A stretch of DNA of 64,000 bases from Streptomyces sp. NBC_01381 (GCF_026340305.1 NZ_JAPEPI010000001.1:3534001-3598000), one strand, 5' to 3'; numbered from the stretch's first letter, positions 16,371 to 27,632 are shown. Notes: generated by a model from the sequence alone, not told the origin. A program made the numbers and translations.

Positions 16371-17996
16371 GTGTCCCGTACGAACCCGATGCACGCCTTG
16401 AAACGCCTGGCCGCGGAGCACGGCGAGGCCCAGCGCCTCGGAGTACCCGTCGCCGAACTCCGGGGCGCCGCCGCACGGCCCGGCCGAAGAACCGTCCTCA
16501 AAGGCGCCGCGGGCCTCGCCGTCGGGGCCGCCGCTCTGTCGGCCGCTCCCCGCGCCACGGCCGCCCCGACCGGCAAGGGCGCACCCCGCACAGCCGTCGT
16601 GGGAGCCGGGATCTCGGGCCTCACCGCGGCCCTCACCCTCCACGACGCGGGCCTGAACTGCACGCTCTACGAAGCCAGTCCGGACCGGGTCGGCGGCCGC
16701 ATGTACACCCAGCGCGGCCACTGGGCGTACGGCCAGACCTCCGAGATCGGCGGCGAGCTGATCGACACCAGCCACAAGAAGATCCTGGAGCTCTGCCGCC
16801 GCTTCGATCTCCCCGTCGAGGACTTCCTCGGCGGCGGCCCGAACGGGGCGGAGGAGATCCTCTGGTTCAACGGCGCCTACTACCCGCGCGCCCAGGCCGA
16901 CGAGGACTTCAAGGCGGTCTACCAACTCCTGCGCCGCGACCTGTCGGAGGCGGGCGAGGTCTTCTGGAACCAGACCACCCCGACCGGCACTGCCCTCGAC
17001 AACATGTCGATCTATGAGTGGATCGAATCGCGTGTGCCGGGCGGGCACGGCTCCCCGCTCGGCCGCTGGTTCGACGTCGCCTACAACGTCGAGTACGGCG
17101 CCGACACCACCGACCAGTCCGCGCTCGCCCTCGTCCTGCTGATGGGCTACCAGACCAATCCGGGGCACTTCAACATCTGGGGCCTGTCCAACGAGCGCTA
17201 CCACATCACCGGCGGCAACGACCGACTCCCGCACGCCATCGCCGACTTCCTGCCCGCCGGGACCCTGCGCCCCGGCTGCGCCCTGACCGCCGTACGCGCC
17301 AACGCCGACGGCACCCAGACCCTCACGTACACCGAGGCGGGCGCCGTCCGCACCGCCACCGCCGACCACACGATCCTGTGCCTCCCGCTGCCGGTGCTCC
17401 AACAACTCGACCTGACCAAGGCCGGGTTGGACACCCGCATGACGAATCTGCTGCGGGACGCGCGGATGGGCCACTGCACCAAGCTCAACATGCAGTTCTC
17501 AAGCCGCCCCTGGCGCGGCACCGGCGCCTGGCCCGGCGTCAGCGCGGGCGACTGCTTCACCGACGCCGACTTCCAGCAGACCTGGGACACCACCAAGATC
17601 CAGCCGGGCAGCGGCGGCATCCTCATCCAGTACGGCGGCGGCACCCTCGCCAAGTCCCTGTCACCGGCAGGCCCGTTCAGCACCGAGACGGACCCCTACG
17701 TACGCGACCTGTCCACCCGCCACCTCGGCCAGATCGACCAGGTCTTCCCGGGCACCAAGGCAGCCTGGACCGGCAAGGCCCAGCTCTCCGCCTGGCACAA
17801 GAACCCCTACGCGCTCGGCGCCTACTCGTACTGGCCCGTCGGCTATCTGCACCGCTACGCCGGCTACGAAGGCACCCCGCAGGGCAACCTCCACATCGGC
17901 GGCGAGCACTGCAGCTACGACTTCCAGGGCTTCATGGAGGGCGGCGCGACCGAAGGGGAGCGCGCCGCCCGGGAGGTGATCGGGAAGCTCACCTAG
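16371..17996 (+). CDS. Flavin monoamine oxidase family protein, Tat-exported
   Basis: 541 residues. GGAG lies 6 nt before the GTG. A long n-region leads to a twin-arginine motif (RPGRRTVLKG, Arg39-Arg40), a hydrophobic stretch and an AAP cleavage region, so export in folded form with FAD is predicted. The FAD dinucleotide fold begins at TAVVGAGISGLTAAL (GAGISG 78-83), followed by ASPDRVGGRM, and the C-terminal FAD motif is GGEHCSYDFQGFMEGG. It would oxidise a primary amine or L-amino acid, releasing ammonia and peroxide. It forms an operon with the permease and is next to a PucR regulator. Confidence 0.9.
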   Translation: MSRTNPMHALKRLAAEHGEAQRLGVPVAELRGAAARPGRRTVLKGAAGLAVGAAALSAAPRATAAPTGKGAPRTAVVGAGISGLTAALTLHDAGLNCTLYEASPDRVGGRMYTQRGHWAYGQTSEIGGELIDTSHKKILELCRRFDLPVEDFLGGGPNGAEEILWFNGAYYPRAQADEDFKAVYQLLRRDLSEAGEVFWNQTTPTGTALDNMSIYEWIESRVPGGHGSPLGRWFDVAYNVEYGADTTDQSALALVLLMGYQTNPGHFNIWGLSNERYHITGGNDRLPHAIADFLPAGTLRPGCALTAVRANADGTQTLTYTEAGAVRTATADHTILCLPLPVLQQLDLTKAGLDTRMTNLLRDARMGHCTKLNMQFSSRPWRGTGAWPGVSAGDCFTDADFQQTWDTTKIQPGSGGILIQYGGGTLAKSLSPAGPFSTETDPYVRDLSTRHLGQIDQVFPGTKAAWTGKAQLSAWHKNPYALGAYSYWPVGYLHRYAGYEGTPQGNLHIGGEHCSYDFQGFMEGGATEGERAAREVIGKLT

Positions 17997-18006
17997 GGCT
18001 CAGGGC

Positions 18007-19812
18007 CTAACCGCCGTACGCCCCCGAAGCCGTCAGCCGCAGTGCCGTGTCGATCAGCGGCACGTGGCTGAAGGCCTGCGGGAAGTTGCCGACCTGGCGC
18101 TGCAGCCGCGGATCCCACTCCTCGGCGAGCAGCCCCAGGTCGTTGCGGAGCGCGAGCAGCTTCTCGAAGAGCTTGCGGGCCTCGTCGACCCGGCCGATCA
18201 TCGCCAGGTCGTCCGCCAACCAGAACGAGCAGGCCAGGAAGGCGCCTTCGTCCCCCTCAAGGCCGTCCACGCCCGCGTCGTCGCCCGAGGTCGGATAGCG
18301 CAGGATGAAGCCGTCCGACGTCGAGAGCTCACGCTGGATCGCCTCGATCGTGCCGATGACGCGCTTGTCGTCGGGCGGCAGGAAGCCCATCTGCGGGATC
18401 AGCAGCAGCGAGGCGTCAAGCTCCTTGGAGCCGTACGACTGCGTGAACGTGTTCCGCTCCTTGTCGTAGCCCTTCTCGCAGACGTCACGGTGGATGTCGT
18501 CGCGCAGCTCGCGCCACTTCTCCAGCGGGCCGTCCGCGTCGCCGGACTCGATGAGCTTGATCGTGCGGTCGACGGCGACCCAGCACATCACCTTGGAGTG
18601 CACGAAGTGGCGGCGCGGTCCGCGCACCTCCCAGATGCCCTCGTCGGGCTGGTCCCAGTGCCTCTCCAGGTAGCGGATCAGTTTGAGCTGGAGCAGCGAG
18701 GCGTAGTCGTTGCGGGCCAGGCCCGTCATGTGCGCCAGGTGCAGGGCCTCGGTGACCTCGCCGTACACATCGAGCTGAAGCTGGTGCGCGGCGCCGTTAC
18801 CGGCCCGGACCGGTGTCGAGCCCTCGTATCCGGGAAGCCAGTCCAGCTCGGCCTCGCCCAGCTCACGCTCGCCCGCGATGCCGTACATGATCTGCAGGTT
18901 CTCGGGGTCGCCCGCCACCGCGCGCAGCAGCCACTCGCGCCAGGCGCGGGCCTCCTCGCGGTATCCGGTGCGCAGGAGCGAGGAGAGCGTGATCGCCGCG
19001 TCGCGCAGCCACGTGTAGCGGTAGTCCCAGTTGCGGGAGCCCCCGATGTCCTCGGGCAGCGAGGTGGTGGGCGCGGCGACGATGCCGCCGGTCGGCGCGT
19101 ACGTCAGGGCCTTGAGCGTGATCAGCGAGCGGACCACGGCCTCGCGGTAGGGCCCGTGGTACGTGCAGTGCTCGACCCAGTCGCGCCAGAAGTCCTCGGT
19201 CGCCGTGAGGGCGCCCTCGGGATCGGGCAGCGCGGGCGGCTGCCTGTGGGAGGGCTGCCACGAGATGGTGAACGCGATCCGGTCACCCGGCGCGACCGTG
19301 AAGTCCGAGTACGTCGTGAGGTCCTTGCCGAAGGTCTCGGCCGGGGTGTCGAGCCACACCGAATCGGGCCCGGCGACGGCCACCGTGCGCCCGTCGACCT
19401 TGTGTACCCAGGGCACCACACGCCCGTAACTGAACCGCATGCGCAGCGCGGAGCGCATCGGCACCCGGCCGCTGACGCCCTCGACGATCCGCACCAGCTG
19501 CGGGGCGTCCGTGTCGCGGGGCGGCATGAAATCGGTCACGCGGACCGTGCCGCGCGGGGTGTCCCACTCGGACTCCAGGACCAGCGAGTCGCCGCGGTAG
19601 GTGCGCCGCGCCGCCGTCGGTGGCGGGGCGTCCGGGCTGTGCGCGGGTCCAAGCCGCCAGAATCCGTGCTCCTCCGTGCCCAGCAGGCCGGCGAAGACGG
19701 CGTGTGAGTCGAAGCGGGGCAGGCACAGCCAGTCGACCGTGCCGTCCCGGCAGACCAGTGCGGCGGTCTGCATGTCTCCGATGAGTGCGTAGTCCTCGAT
19801 GCGCCCGGCCAC
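18007..19812 (-). CDS. Glycoside hydrolase family 15 protein (trehalase/glucoamylase-like)
   Basis: 601 residues from GTG 19812. GGAG is 6 nt before that GTG but directly abuts the alternative ATG at 19818, so the GTG is preferred. The protein opens with RIEDYALIGDMQTAALVCRDG (partly shown), typical of cytosolic actinobacterial GH15 enzymes related to mycobacterial trehalase. The (alpha/alpha)6 domain has GGSRNWDYRYTWLRDA and LAEEWDP, which carry the likely catalytic acids. There is no signal peptide, so a cytosolic trehalose or maltodextrin substrate is likely. It is convergent with the amine oxidase, 10 nt apart. Confidence 0.9.
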   Translation of the reverse strand: MAGRIEDYALIGDMQTAALVCRDGTVDWLCLPRFDSHAVFAGLLGTEEHGFWRLGPAHSPDAPPPTAARRTYRGDSLVLESEWDTPRGTVRVTDFMPPRDTDAPQLVRIVEGVSGRVPMRSALRMRFSYGRVVPWVHKVDGRTVAVAGPDSVWLDTPAETFGKDLTTYSDFTVAPGDRIAFTISWQPSHRQPPALPDPEGALTATEDFWRDWVEHCTYHGPYREAVVRSLITLKALTYAPTGGIVAAPTTSLPEDIGGSRNWDYRYTWLRDAAITLSSLLRTGYREEARAWREWLLRAVAGDPENLQIMYGIAGERELGEAELDWLPGYEGSTPVRAGNGAAHQLQLDVYGEVTEALHLAHMTGLARNDYASLLQLKLIRYLERHWDQPDEGIWEVRGPRRHFVHSKVMCWVAVDRTIKLIESGDADGPLEKWRELRDDIHRDVCEKGYDKERNTFTQSYGSKELDASLLLIPQMGFLPPDDKRVIGTIEAIQRELSTSDGFILRYPTSGDDAGVDGLEGDEGAFLACSFWLADDLAMIGRVDEARKLFEKLLALRNDLGLLAEEWDPRLQRQVGNFPQAFSHVPLIDTALRLTASGAYGG

Positions 19813-20221
19813 GTGCATCTCCAGTCAAACGGCCACGTCGCCCTCGCGGGGCGCTCGCTCTACGGTCAGAGTTCGCTGTAAAACGAACTGCGCGAGCCTC
19901 TTGTTCCTGGAGAACGGGCGGGGGTGATGCCGTTGGTCGGACGGCTCGGCAGCAAGTGTCCGAGCAGGATACGACGCACCCCGGTGATCTGCGCGCCGGT
20001 CCGGGCAACGCAGCTGCGCCGAACGGGTGAGCGCCAGGTGAGGCGGCTGTGAAGAGAGTGGCGGAGCGTGGCCGGAAGCAGCCTCGTCCCGTCGCTGATA
20101 CCCTGGTAGCCCGTGAGCCGGTGGTCCTAGAACCCCCGAACCGCAGCGACGGCACCTCCCCCGAATCCCCGGTGAGAGTGCCGGTACGCACCCTCCAGAC
20201 CGCGACCACGGGAGCCCCCCT
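19813..20221. other. Intergenic region between GH15 and pyrG
   Basis: About 400 nt without a credible gene. AGTTCG-N8-CGAACT (19870-19889) is an inverted repeat near the GH15 start and could be an operator. Before pyrG, TACCCT (20099-20104) could be a -10 element, but no matching -35 was found. An 84-codon frame starting at 20049 runs into pyrG and looks like chance. Confidence 0.5.
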
Positions 20222-21889
<1,668 letters not shown>

Positions 21890-21908
21890 CACAAGGGTTG
21901 TACGGTTG

Positions 21909-21951
21909 CCGGGGTACGCGTCTTTCGAGGTGCGTGCCCCGGTTTCTGTTT
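21909..21951 (+). terminator. Rho-independent-like terminator after pyrG
   Basis: CCGGGGTACGC (21909-21919) pairs with GCGTGCCCCGG (21932-21942), 11 bp with one T-G pair and a 12-nt loop, followed by the T-rich TTTCTGTTTG. It lies 20 nt after the pyrG stop and 27 nt before the start of the next gene, so it separates or attenuates pyrG and the NUDIX gene. Confidence 0.8.
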
Positions 21952-21977
21952 GTGTGCGTGTGGGAGGACAGGGCGAC

Positions 21978-22604
21978 ATGACGATCAAGGACACCGCCGA
22001 GGAGTGGCAGGTCACGGCGACGGAGACCCCGTTCGTCGGCAACAAGACCTCCGTCCGCACCGACGACGTGGTCATGCCCGACGGGACCGTCGTCCGCCGC
22101 GACTACCAGGTGCACCCCGGCTCGGTCGCGGTGCTCGCACTCGACGACGCGGGCCGCGTCCTGGTCCTGCGCCAGTACCGCCACCCGGTCCGCCAGAAGC
22201 TCTGGGAGATCCCGGCAGGACTGCTCGACATCCCCGGCGAGAACCCGCTGCACGCCGCCCAGCGCGAGCTCTACGAAGAGGCGCACGTCAAGGCGGAGGA
22301 CTGGCGCGTCCTCACCGACGTCTACACCACGCCCGGCGGCTGCGACGAGGCCGTGCGCATCTTCCTCGCCCGCGATCTCTCCGAGGCCGAAGGCGAGCGC
22401 TTCGAAGTCTCCGAGGAGGAGGCGGACATGGAGCTGGCGCGCGTACCGCTCGAAGAGCTCGTACGCGGCGTGCTCGCCGGTGAACTGCACAACAACTGCC
22501 TCGTCGTGGGCGCCCTTTCACTCACCGCCGCGCTGAACGGCGACGGCGTGGACGCGCTGCGCCCGGCCGAGGCGCCTTGGCCCGCGCGTCCCTTCGAGGC
22601 CTGA
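21978..22604 (+). CDS. NUDIX hydrolase, ADP-ribose pyrophosphatase type
   Basis: 208 residues; GGAGG lies 10 nt before the ATG. The NUDIX box reads GLLDIPGENPLHAAQRELYEE (partly shown), with the REL-x-EE core intact and one extra residue before the first Glu, a variant also found in the mycobacterial ADP-ribose pyrophosphatase next to pyrG. The Q-Y-R-H-P and GGCDEAVRIF blocks also fit. It should cleave ADP-ribose to AMP and ribose 5-phosphate. The pyrG-nudix adjacency is conserved in actinobacteria. Confidence 0.9.
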   Translation: MTIKDTAEEWQVTATETPFVGNKTSVRTDDVVMPDGTVVRRDYQVHPGSVAVLALDDAGRVLVLRQYRHPVRQKLWEIPAGLLDIPGENPLHAAQRELYEEAHVKAEDWRVLTDVYTTPGGCDEAVRIFLARDLSEAEGERFEVSEEEADMELARVPLEELVRGVLAGELHNNCLVVGALSLTAALNGDGVDALRPAEAPWPARPFEA

Positions 22605-22771
22605 GCACACATCAGGGGGCGGCTTCAGGCTCCGGTGTGACGATCTGCTGATCCGATCGGGCGACTGTGTGCGCCGCGTGACGGGGGACGCGGCAGGGCC
22701 TGAACTAGGCTCTGGAAGCGTCCCGACCGGAGTCCCGGCGGGTTCGCGCGCAGGCGGACGGAGCATGGCCC

Positions 22772-24862
22772 GTGACGGATCAGGCGGTCGACACGGACGG
22801 TTCGGCGGCGGGCGGCGCGGTGCCGCGGCCCGCGTCGGCCCGGACTTCCGGGGAAGGCCAATTCACCGGCCGGCGCCGGGAGTTGAAGGAGCTCCGCGCC
22901 GACATCGACCGCGCGGGCCTCGACACCATCTCGGGCCGCAAGGCGCCACGCGCGCGCGTGCTGCTCATCGCGGGACGCCCGGGCTCGGGCCGCACCTCCC
23001 TCGCGGAGGAGCTCGCCCGGCAGGTCGCCGGCAACTACCCGGACGGCACCCTCCGAGCCCACCTCACAGAACCCGACGGCACGCGCGTGCCGACCGAGCG
23101 CACCGCGCGGGAGCTGCTCGACGTCCTGGAGGTGCCCGCACCGCCGGGGGCCGACGAGGACGAGCTGACCGAGGTGCTCCGCGAGGCCCTGGCAGGACGC
23201 CGGTGTCTGCTGCTGCTCGACGGAGCGGCCGATGCCGAGCAGGTCGACCCGCTGATCCCGGACGCGCCCGACTGCCTGGCCGTCGCCGTCTCCGAGGGCC
23301 CGCTCACCGGAATCCCGGACGTGCGGCCCTGCACGCTCGGCGGCCTGGACACCGCCGCCGGCGTCGAGCTGCTCTCCCGCGCCGCGGGCCAGGTGCGCGT
23401 CACCGTCGACCCGCGCTCCGCGGAGAGCCTGGTCGAGGCGTGCGCCGCGCACCCCGCCGCCCTCGTCCTGGCCGGCGGCTGGCTCTCCGTGCGGCCCAAG
23501 GCGGCCCTCGCCGACCTGGCCAAGCAGGTGCACGAACGCCCCGACGAGGGGTCCGCCCTTGCCCGCGTCTTCCAGCACTCGTACGCCTCGCTGCCGGGCC
23601 CCGCCGCGCGGATACTGCGCTTCCTCTCCCTCGCCCCCGCGGGCCACGTCGACCCGCACACCGCGTCCGCCCTGGCCGGCTGCTCGGTCTCCGCCGCCCG
23701 CACCACCCTGGACGACTTCGTGAAGCTCGGCCTGGTCAGGGCCGTGGAGTCGCCGCTGCCGCAGTACGAGGTGCCCGGCTGCCTGACGCCGCTGCTGCGC
23801 TCCCTCACCGAGAGCCAGGACCGCCCCGCCGAGGTGCAGCTGGCGCGGGCCAGGATGCTGGAGCGGACCGTGCGGCTCCTGCAGTCCTGCCGGGCGATCA
23901 CCGAACCGGACGGCTCGGCGGCCCGCAAGAAGCTCGCCGGTCTGCCGCGCGCCCTGCGCTTCCCCCACCGGGCGGCCGCCGCCGAGTGGCTGCGCATCCG
24001 GCAGCCCGCGCTGCTCGCCGCCGCCCGCCTCGCGGTCGCCGACGGGGAGCTCGACACCCTCGCCCGGCGCCTGATGGCGGCCCTGACGCGGGCCCTGGTC
24101 GCGCACCGCGGCACGGAGGACGCGGCTCCCGAGCTGTACGGCATCCATCAGCTGGTCCTGGATGTCGCCGAGCGCAGGGATCTGCCCCGCGAGCAGGCGG
24201 CCGCGCTGCTCAATCTCGCGGATCTGGATGCGCGCACGGGACGTACACACGAGGCGCTGGTGCGATATCGGTCAGCTTTGGACGCCGGACGCAGAGCAAA
24301 TGACCCGTACGCGACCGGCCGCGCAATGGAATCCGTAGGTGGCGCATACCAGGAGCTGGGGGACTGGTCGCGGGCGTCGGACTGGTTCGGCCGGGCCCTC
24401 GCCCAGCGCCTGGGTCGGGACGAGCGCGCCGACGCGGCCCGGCTCTACGGCCGCATCGGCACCGCACACACCTATGCGGGGCGCTACGGAGAGGCGCTGC
24501 GCAACTGGAGCTCGGCCGTCACCGGGTACCGCAAGTGCGGTGATGTGGCGGGCCAGGCAAGGGCGTTGAGCGAGCTGGCGCGGGTGCAGGAGTACGCGGG
24601 GCGGCCCGAGGAGTCGCTGCGTACCTGCCAGGAGGCGGTCGAGTGGGCGCGGCAGGCCGGCGACGTACGTCTCCAGGCGGCGCTGCAGCTCAGGCTGGCC
24701 GACACCCTGGAGCGTCTTGGCGACCCGGCGGCCGCCCGGCTGCACCGCGCCGCCGCCGAGCGCATGCTGGGAAGGGAGATCGAGGAGGTCACGGGGCTTG
24801 CATCGAAGGATGGACCCGAGGGTTCCGCCTACGAAATCCGTAGCGCTTCCGCAGAAGATTGA
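22772..24862 (+). CDS. NB-ARC (STAND) ATPase with C-terminal tetratricopeptide repeats
   Basis: 696 residues. A 25-residue disordered start precedes FTGRRRELKELRADI, the usual entry to NB-ARC domains in actinobacteria. The P-loop is GRPGSGRTS (68-76), where Arg74 replaces the usual Lys; Walker B is RCLLLLD (to Asp150). A winged-helix-like part follows (PAARILRFLSLAPAG) and then about five TPR-like repeats from roughly residue 460 to 670 (for example GRAMESVGGAYQELGDWSRA, partly shown). No DNA-binding domain is attached, unlike AfsR. Signal-responsive scaffolding is the family role; ATP use may be altered by the P-loop change. Confidence 0.85.
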   Translation: MTDQAVDTDGSAAGGAVPRPASARTSGEGQFTGRRRELKELRADIDRAGLDTISGRKAPRARVLLIAGRPGSGRTSLAEELARQVAGNYPDGTLRAHLTEPDGTRVPTERTARELLDVLEVPAPPGADEDELTEVLREALAGRRCLLLLDGAADAEQVDPLIPDAPDCLAVAVSEGPLTGIPDVRPCTLGGLDTAAGVELLSRAAGQVRVTVDPRSAESLVEACAAHPAALVLAGGWLSVRPKAALADLAKQVHERPDEGSALARVFQHSYASLPGPAARILRFLSLAPAGHVDPHTASALAGCSVSAARTTLDDFVKLGLVRAVESPLPQYEVPGCLTPLLRSLTESQDRPAEVQLARARMLERTVRLLQSCRAITEPDGSAARKKLAGLPRALRFPHRAAAAEWLRIRQPALLAAARLAVADGELDTLARRLMAALTRALVAHRGTEDAAPELYGIHQLVLDVAERRDLPREQAAALLNLADLDARTGRTHEALVRYRSALDAGRRANDPYATGRAMESVGGAYQELGDWSRASDWFGRALAQRLGRDERADAARLYGRIGTAHTYAGRYGEALRNWSSAVTGYRKCGDVAGQARALSELARVQEYAGRPEESLRTCQEAVEWARQAGDVRLQAALQLRLADTLERLGDPAAARLHRAAAERMLGREIEEVTGLASKDGPEGSAYEIRSASAED

Positions 24863-24998
24863 TGCATTGAAAGGCTAGACAGAGAGAACTCCTTCATTAG
24901 ACTGGCTCCGCCGCGTACTTCCGTGGTGTCTTCCGATGCGCCCTCTTGTGTGTCGGTACGTAGTTCATTGCCCGAAACATCCCTGAGCCAAGAGGACC

Positions 24999-26123
24999 GT
25001 GATCCACGTGAAGGTCGGCATCCCCCGCGAGGTCAAGAACAACGAGTTCCGGGTGGCCATCACCCCCGCCGGTGTGCACGAGCTGGTGCGCCATGGCCAC
25101 CAGGTCGTCATCGAGCGCAACGCCGGTGTCGGCTCCTCCATCACGGACGACGAGTTCGTCTCGGCCGGCGCCCAGATCCTGGACACCGCCGACGAGGTCT
25201 GGGCCACCGCCGACCTCCTGCTGAAGGTCAAGGAGCCCATCGCCGAGGAGTACCACCGCCTCCGCAAGGACCAGACGCTCTTCACCTACCTGCACCTGGC
25301 CGCCTCCAAGGAGTGCACGGACGCGCTCCTGGAGTCCGGCACGACCGCCATCGCGTACGAGACCGTGGAGACCGCGAACCGCGCGCTCCCGCTGCTCGCC
25401 CCGATGTCCGAGGTCGCGGGCCGCCTGGCCCCGCAGGTCGGCGCGTACCACCTGATGGCCGCCCAGGGCGGCCGCGGTGTCCTGCCCGGCGGTGTCCCGG
25501 GTGTGGCGGCCGGCAAGGCCGTCGTCATCGGCGGCGGCGTCTCCGGCTGGAACGCCGCGCAGATCGCCATCGGCATGGGCTTCCACGTGACCCTGCTCGA
25601 CAAGGACATCAACAAGCTCAAGGAGGCGGACAAGATCTTCGGCACGAAGATCCAGACCGTCGTCTCCAACGCCTTCGAGCTCGAGAAGGCCTGCCTCGAC
25701 GCCGACCTCGTCATCGGCGCCGTCCTCATCCCGGGCGCCAAGGCCCCGAAGCTCGTCACCAACGAGCTCGTCTCGCGGATGAAGCCGGGAAGTGTCCTTG
25801 TCGACATCGCGATCGACCAGGGCGGCTGCTTCGAGGACTCGCACGCGACCACGCACGCCGAGCCGACCTTCCCGGTCCACAACTCGGTGTTCTACTGCGT
25901 CGCCAACATGCCCGGCGCGGTGCCCAACACCTCGACGTACGCGCTGACCAACGCCACGCTGCCGTACATCGTCGAGCTCGCGAACCGCGGCTGGGTCGAG
26001 GCGCTGCGCCGTGACCACGCGCTCGCCCTGGGTCTCAACACCCATGACGGCAAGGTGGTTTACAAGGAGGTCGCCGAGTCGCACGGCCTCGAGCACGTCG
26101 AGCTGGAGACGCTCCTCGGCTGA
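24999..26123 (+). CDS. ald: Alanine dehydrogenase
   Basis: 374 residues. It converts L-alanine to pyruvate and ammonia with NAD, reversibly. The family start MKVGIPREVKNNEFRVAITP (here preceded by MIHV) and the catalytic residues are visible: Lys in LLKVKEP (about 77), His in TYLHLAA (about 98) and Asp in VDIAIDQGG (about 272). The NAD-binding loop is VIGGGVSGWNAA. AGAGGA lies just before GTG 24999; GTG 25008 would remove three residues. The upstream 130 nt are less GC-rich and hold a TAGACT that could be a -10 element. Confidence 0.95.
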   Translation: MIHVKVGIPREVKNNEFRVAITPAGVHELVRHGHQVVIERNAGVGSSITDDEFVSAGAQILDTADEVWATADLLLKVKEPIAEEYHRLRKDQTLFTYLHLAASKECTDALLESGTTAIAYETVETANRALPLLAPMSEVAGRLAPQVGAYHLMAAQGGRGVLPGGVPGVAAGKAVVIGGGVSGWNAAQIAIGMGFHVTLLDKDINKLKEADKIFGTKIQTVVSNAFELEKACLDADLVIGAVLIPGAKAPKLVTNELVSRMKPGSVLVDIAIDQGGCFEDSHATTHAEPTFPVHNSVFYCVANMPGAVPNTSTYALTNATLPYIVELANRGWVEALRRDHALALGLNTHDGKVVYKEVAESHGLEHVELETLLG

Positions 26124-26131
26124 TCCTGACC

Positions 26132-26149
26132 ACTTTCGTCAACGAAAGT
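26132..26149. terminator. Hairpin 1 after ald
   Basis: ACTTTCG-TCAA-CGAAAGT is a perfect 7-bp stem with a 4-nt loop, 9 nt after the ald stop. The outer bases GAC (26128-26130) and GTC (26151-26153) also pair across one mismatch. It could also be an operator, but its position after a stop codon favours a terminator or mRNA 3' end. Confidence 0.6.
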
Positions 26150-26166
26150 CGTCAATCTCACGCCTG

Positions 26167-26194
26167 CGGCCGGACCTTGAGAGGGGTCCGGCCG
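26167..26194. terminator. Hairpin 2 after ald
   Basis: CGGCCGGACC (26167-26176) pairs perfectly with GGTCCGGCCG (26185-26194), a 10-bp stem with an 8-nt loop. Together with the hairpin just upstream this forms a tandem terminator for ald. Confidence 0.8.
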
Positions 26195-26345
26195 TATGCG
26201 TATGTCCGTGGACATGGTCAACTCGCCTTGAACGTAGCCCTTTAACCGATTCGCCCACCCCGGAAATGTGCCAATGGCACCCCACGCGCCCTTGACATGG
26301 GGGCGTTCGATTGCCGACACATCGGGCCGGGTCCGGCGGATTGTG

Positions 26346-26375
26346 TTGCTGCGGACCGGTGACACGCCATAGAGT
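26346..26375 (+). promoter_or_regulatory. Probable housekeeping promoter of the parA operon
   Basis: TTGCTG (26346-26351), an 18-nt spacer and TAGAGT (26370-26375). Transcription would begin near 26382, about 65 nt before the GTG of parA. Confidence 0.6.
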
Positions 26376-26447
26376 CGCCAACCGTCGGCATGGTGTCACG
26401 CTGACCTATCGAGAAATTTCCTGGTCACCAAGGAGGTAAGACGACTT

Positions 26448-27632
26448 GTGAATGAGTCGACATTTGCTCCCGGGGGTGGTCAACCAGGAATGTCTGCGCG
26501 GGGCCAAGGACCCGTGGGGCTCGAGGCTGTCGGCTCCGTCGCTGTCCGCACCTTCGAAGCCCGCCAGAAACCGCAGCCGACGCAACCGACATCGTCTGCA
26601 CCCCAGAGCATGGATGGCCATCACGTGAACGCCATGGCCGGCGACCGGAGTGGCGAGAACACCACCCACACCCAACTCGCCGACTACGAGGAACTGCCCC
26701 AGGGGCACTTCTACGACCCTGACGCCGAGTACGAGCCCGATCCTGAGTACGCGGCCACGCTGGCCCCGGACGCGGCCCGTCAGCGCCGTGAGCGCATCGG
26801 TCCCACGGGACGCCCGCTGCCGTACTTCCCGATCCCGGGCCCGCTGACCGATCACGGCCCCGCGAAGATCATCGCGATGTGCAACCAGAAGGGCGGCGTG
26901 GGCAAGACGACGTCGACCATCAACCTGGGTGCCGCGCTCGCGGAGTACGGACGCCGGGTCCTGCTCGTCGACTTCGACCCGCAGGGCGCCCTCTCGGTGG
27001 GCCTCGGGGTGAACCCGATGGAGCTGGACCTGACGGTCTACAACCTGCTCATGGAGCGGGGCATGTCGGCCGACGAGGTGCTGCTGAAGACGGCGGTCCC
27101 GAACATGGACCTGCTGCCCAGCAACATCGACCTGTCCGCCGCCGAAGTGCAGTTGGTCAGCGAGGTCGCCCGAGAGTCCACGCTGCAGCGGGCGTTGAAG
27201 CCGCTGATGCAGGACTACGACTACATCGTGATCGACTGTCAGCCCTCGCTCGGCCTGCTCACCGTGAACGCCCTGACGGCGGCTCACAAGGTGATCGTGC
27301 CGCTCGAGTGCGAGTTCTTCGCGCTGCGCGGTGTGGCCCTCCTGACGGAGACCATCGAGAAGGTCCAGGAGCGGCTCAACCCCGACCTGGAGCTCGACGG
27401 CATCCTCGCCACCATGTACGACTCGCGCACGGTGCACAGCCGTGAGGTGCTCGCGCGGGTGGTCGAGGCCTTCGACGATCACGTCTACCACACGGTCATC
27501 GGGCGCACGGTCCGCTTCCCGGAGACCACGGTCGCCGGTGAGCCGATCACGACGTACGCCTCGAACTCCGTCGGCGCCGCCGCCTACCGTCAGCTCGCCA
27601 GGGAGGTGCTCGCCCGGTGTCACGCCGAGTGA
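26448..27632 (+). CDS. ParA-family ATPase (orphan, PldP-like position)
   Basis: 394 residues. A full AAGGAGGT ribosome site (26430-26437) lies 10 nt before the GTG, the strongest in the window. A low-complexity extension of about 135 residues precedes the deviant Walker A motif KGGVGKTT (148-155), the ParA hallmark, followed by LLVDFDPQGALSVGLG and VIDCQPSLGLL. No parB gene or recognisable parS site is nearby; the partner is more likely the small protein encoded next (overlap 16 nt). The position before scpA matches the corynebacterial orphan ParA-like PldP, so a role in segregation or division positioning is inferred. Confidence 0.9.
   Translation: MNESTFAPGGGQPGMSARGQGPVGLEAVGSVAVRTFEARQKPQPTQPTSSAPQSMDGHHVNAMAGDRSGENTTHTQLADYEELPQGHFYDPDAEYEPDPEYAATLAPDAARQRRERIGPTGRPLPYFPIPGPLTDHGPAKIIAMCNQKGGVGKTTSTINLGAALAEYGRRVLLVDFDPQGALSVGLGVNPMELDLTVYNLLMERGMSADEVLLKTAVPNMDLLPSNIDLSAAEVQLVSEVARESTLQRALKPLMQDYDYIVIDCQPSLGLLTVNALTAAHKVIVPLECEFFALRGVALLTETIEKVQERLNPDLELDGILATMYDSRTVHSREVLARVVEAFDDHVYHTVIGRTVRFPETTVAGEPITTYASNSVGAAAYRQLAREVLARCHAE

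Larger units (their letters stand above)
26124..26447. other. Intergenic region between ald and parA
   Basis: 324 nt without a gene. It holds two hairpins after ald (26132-26149 and 26167-26194), a promoter for parA (26346-26375), and two GTGACAC arms in opposite orientation (26359-26365 and 26393-26399) flanking that promoter's -10 and start region. Confidence 0.7.
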
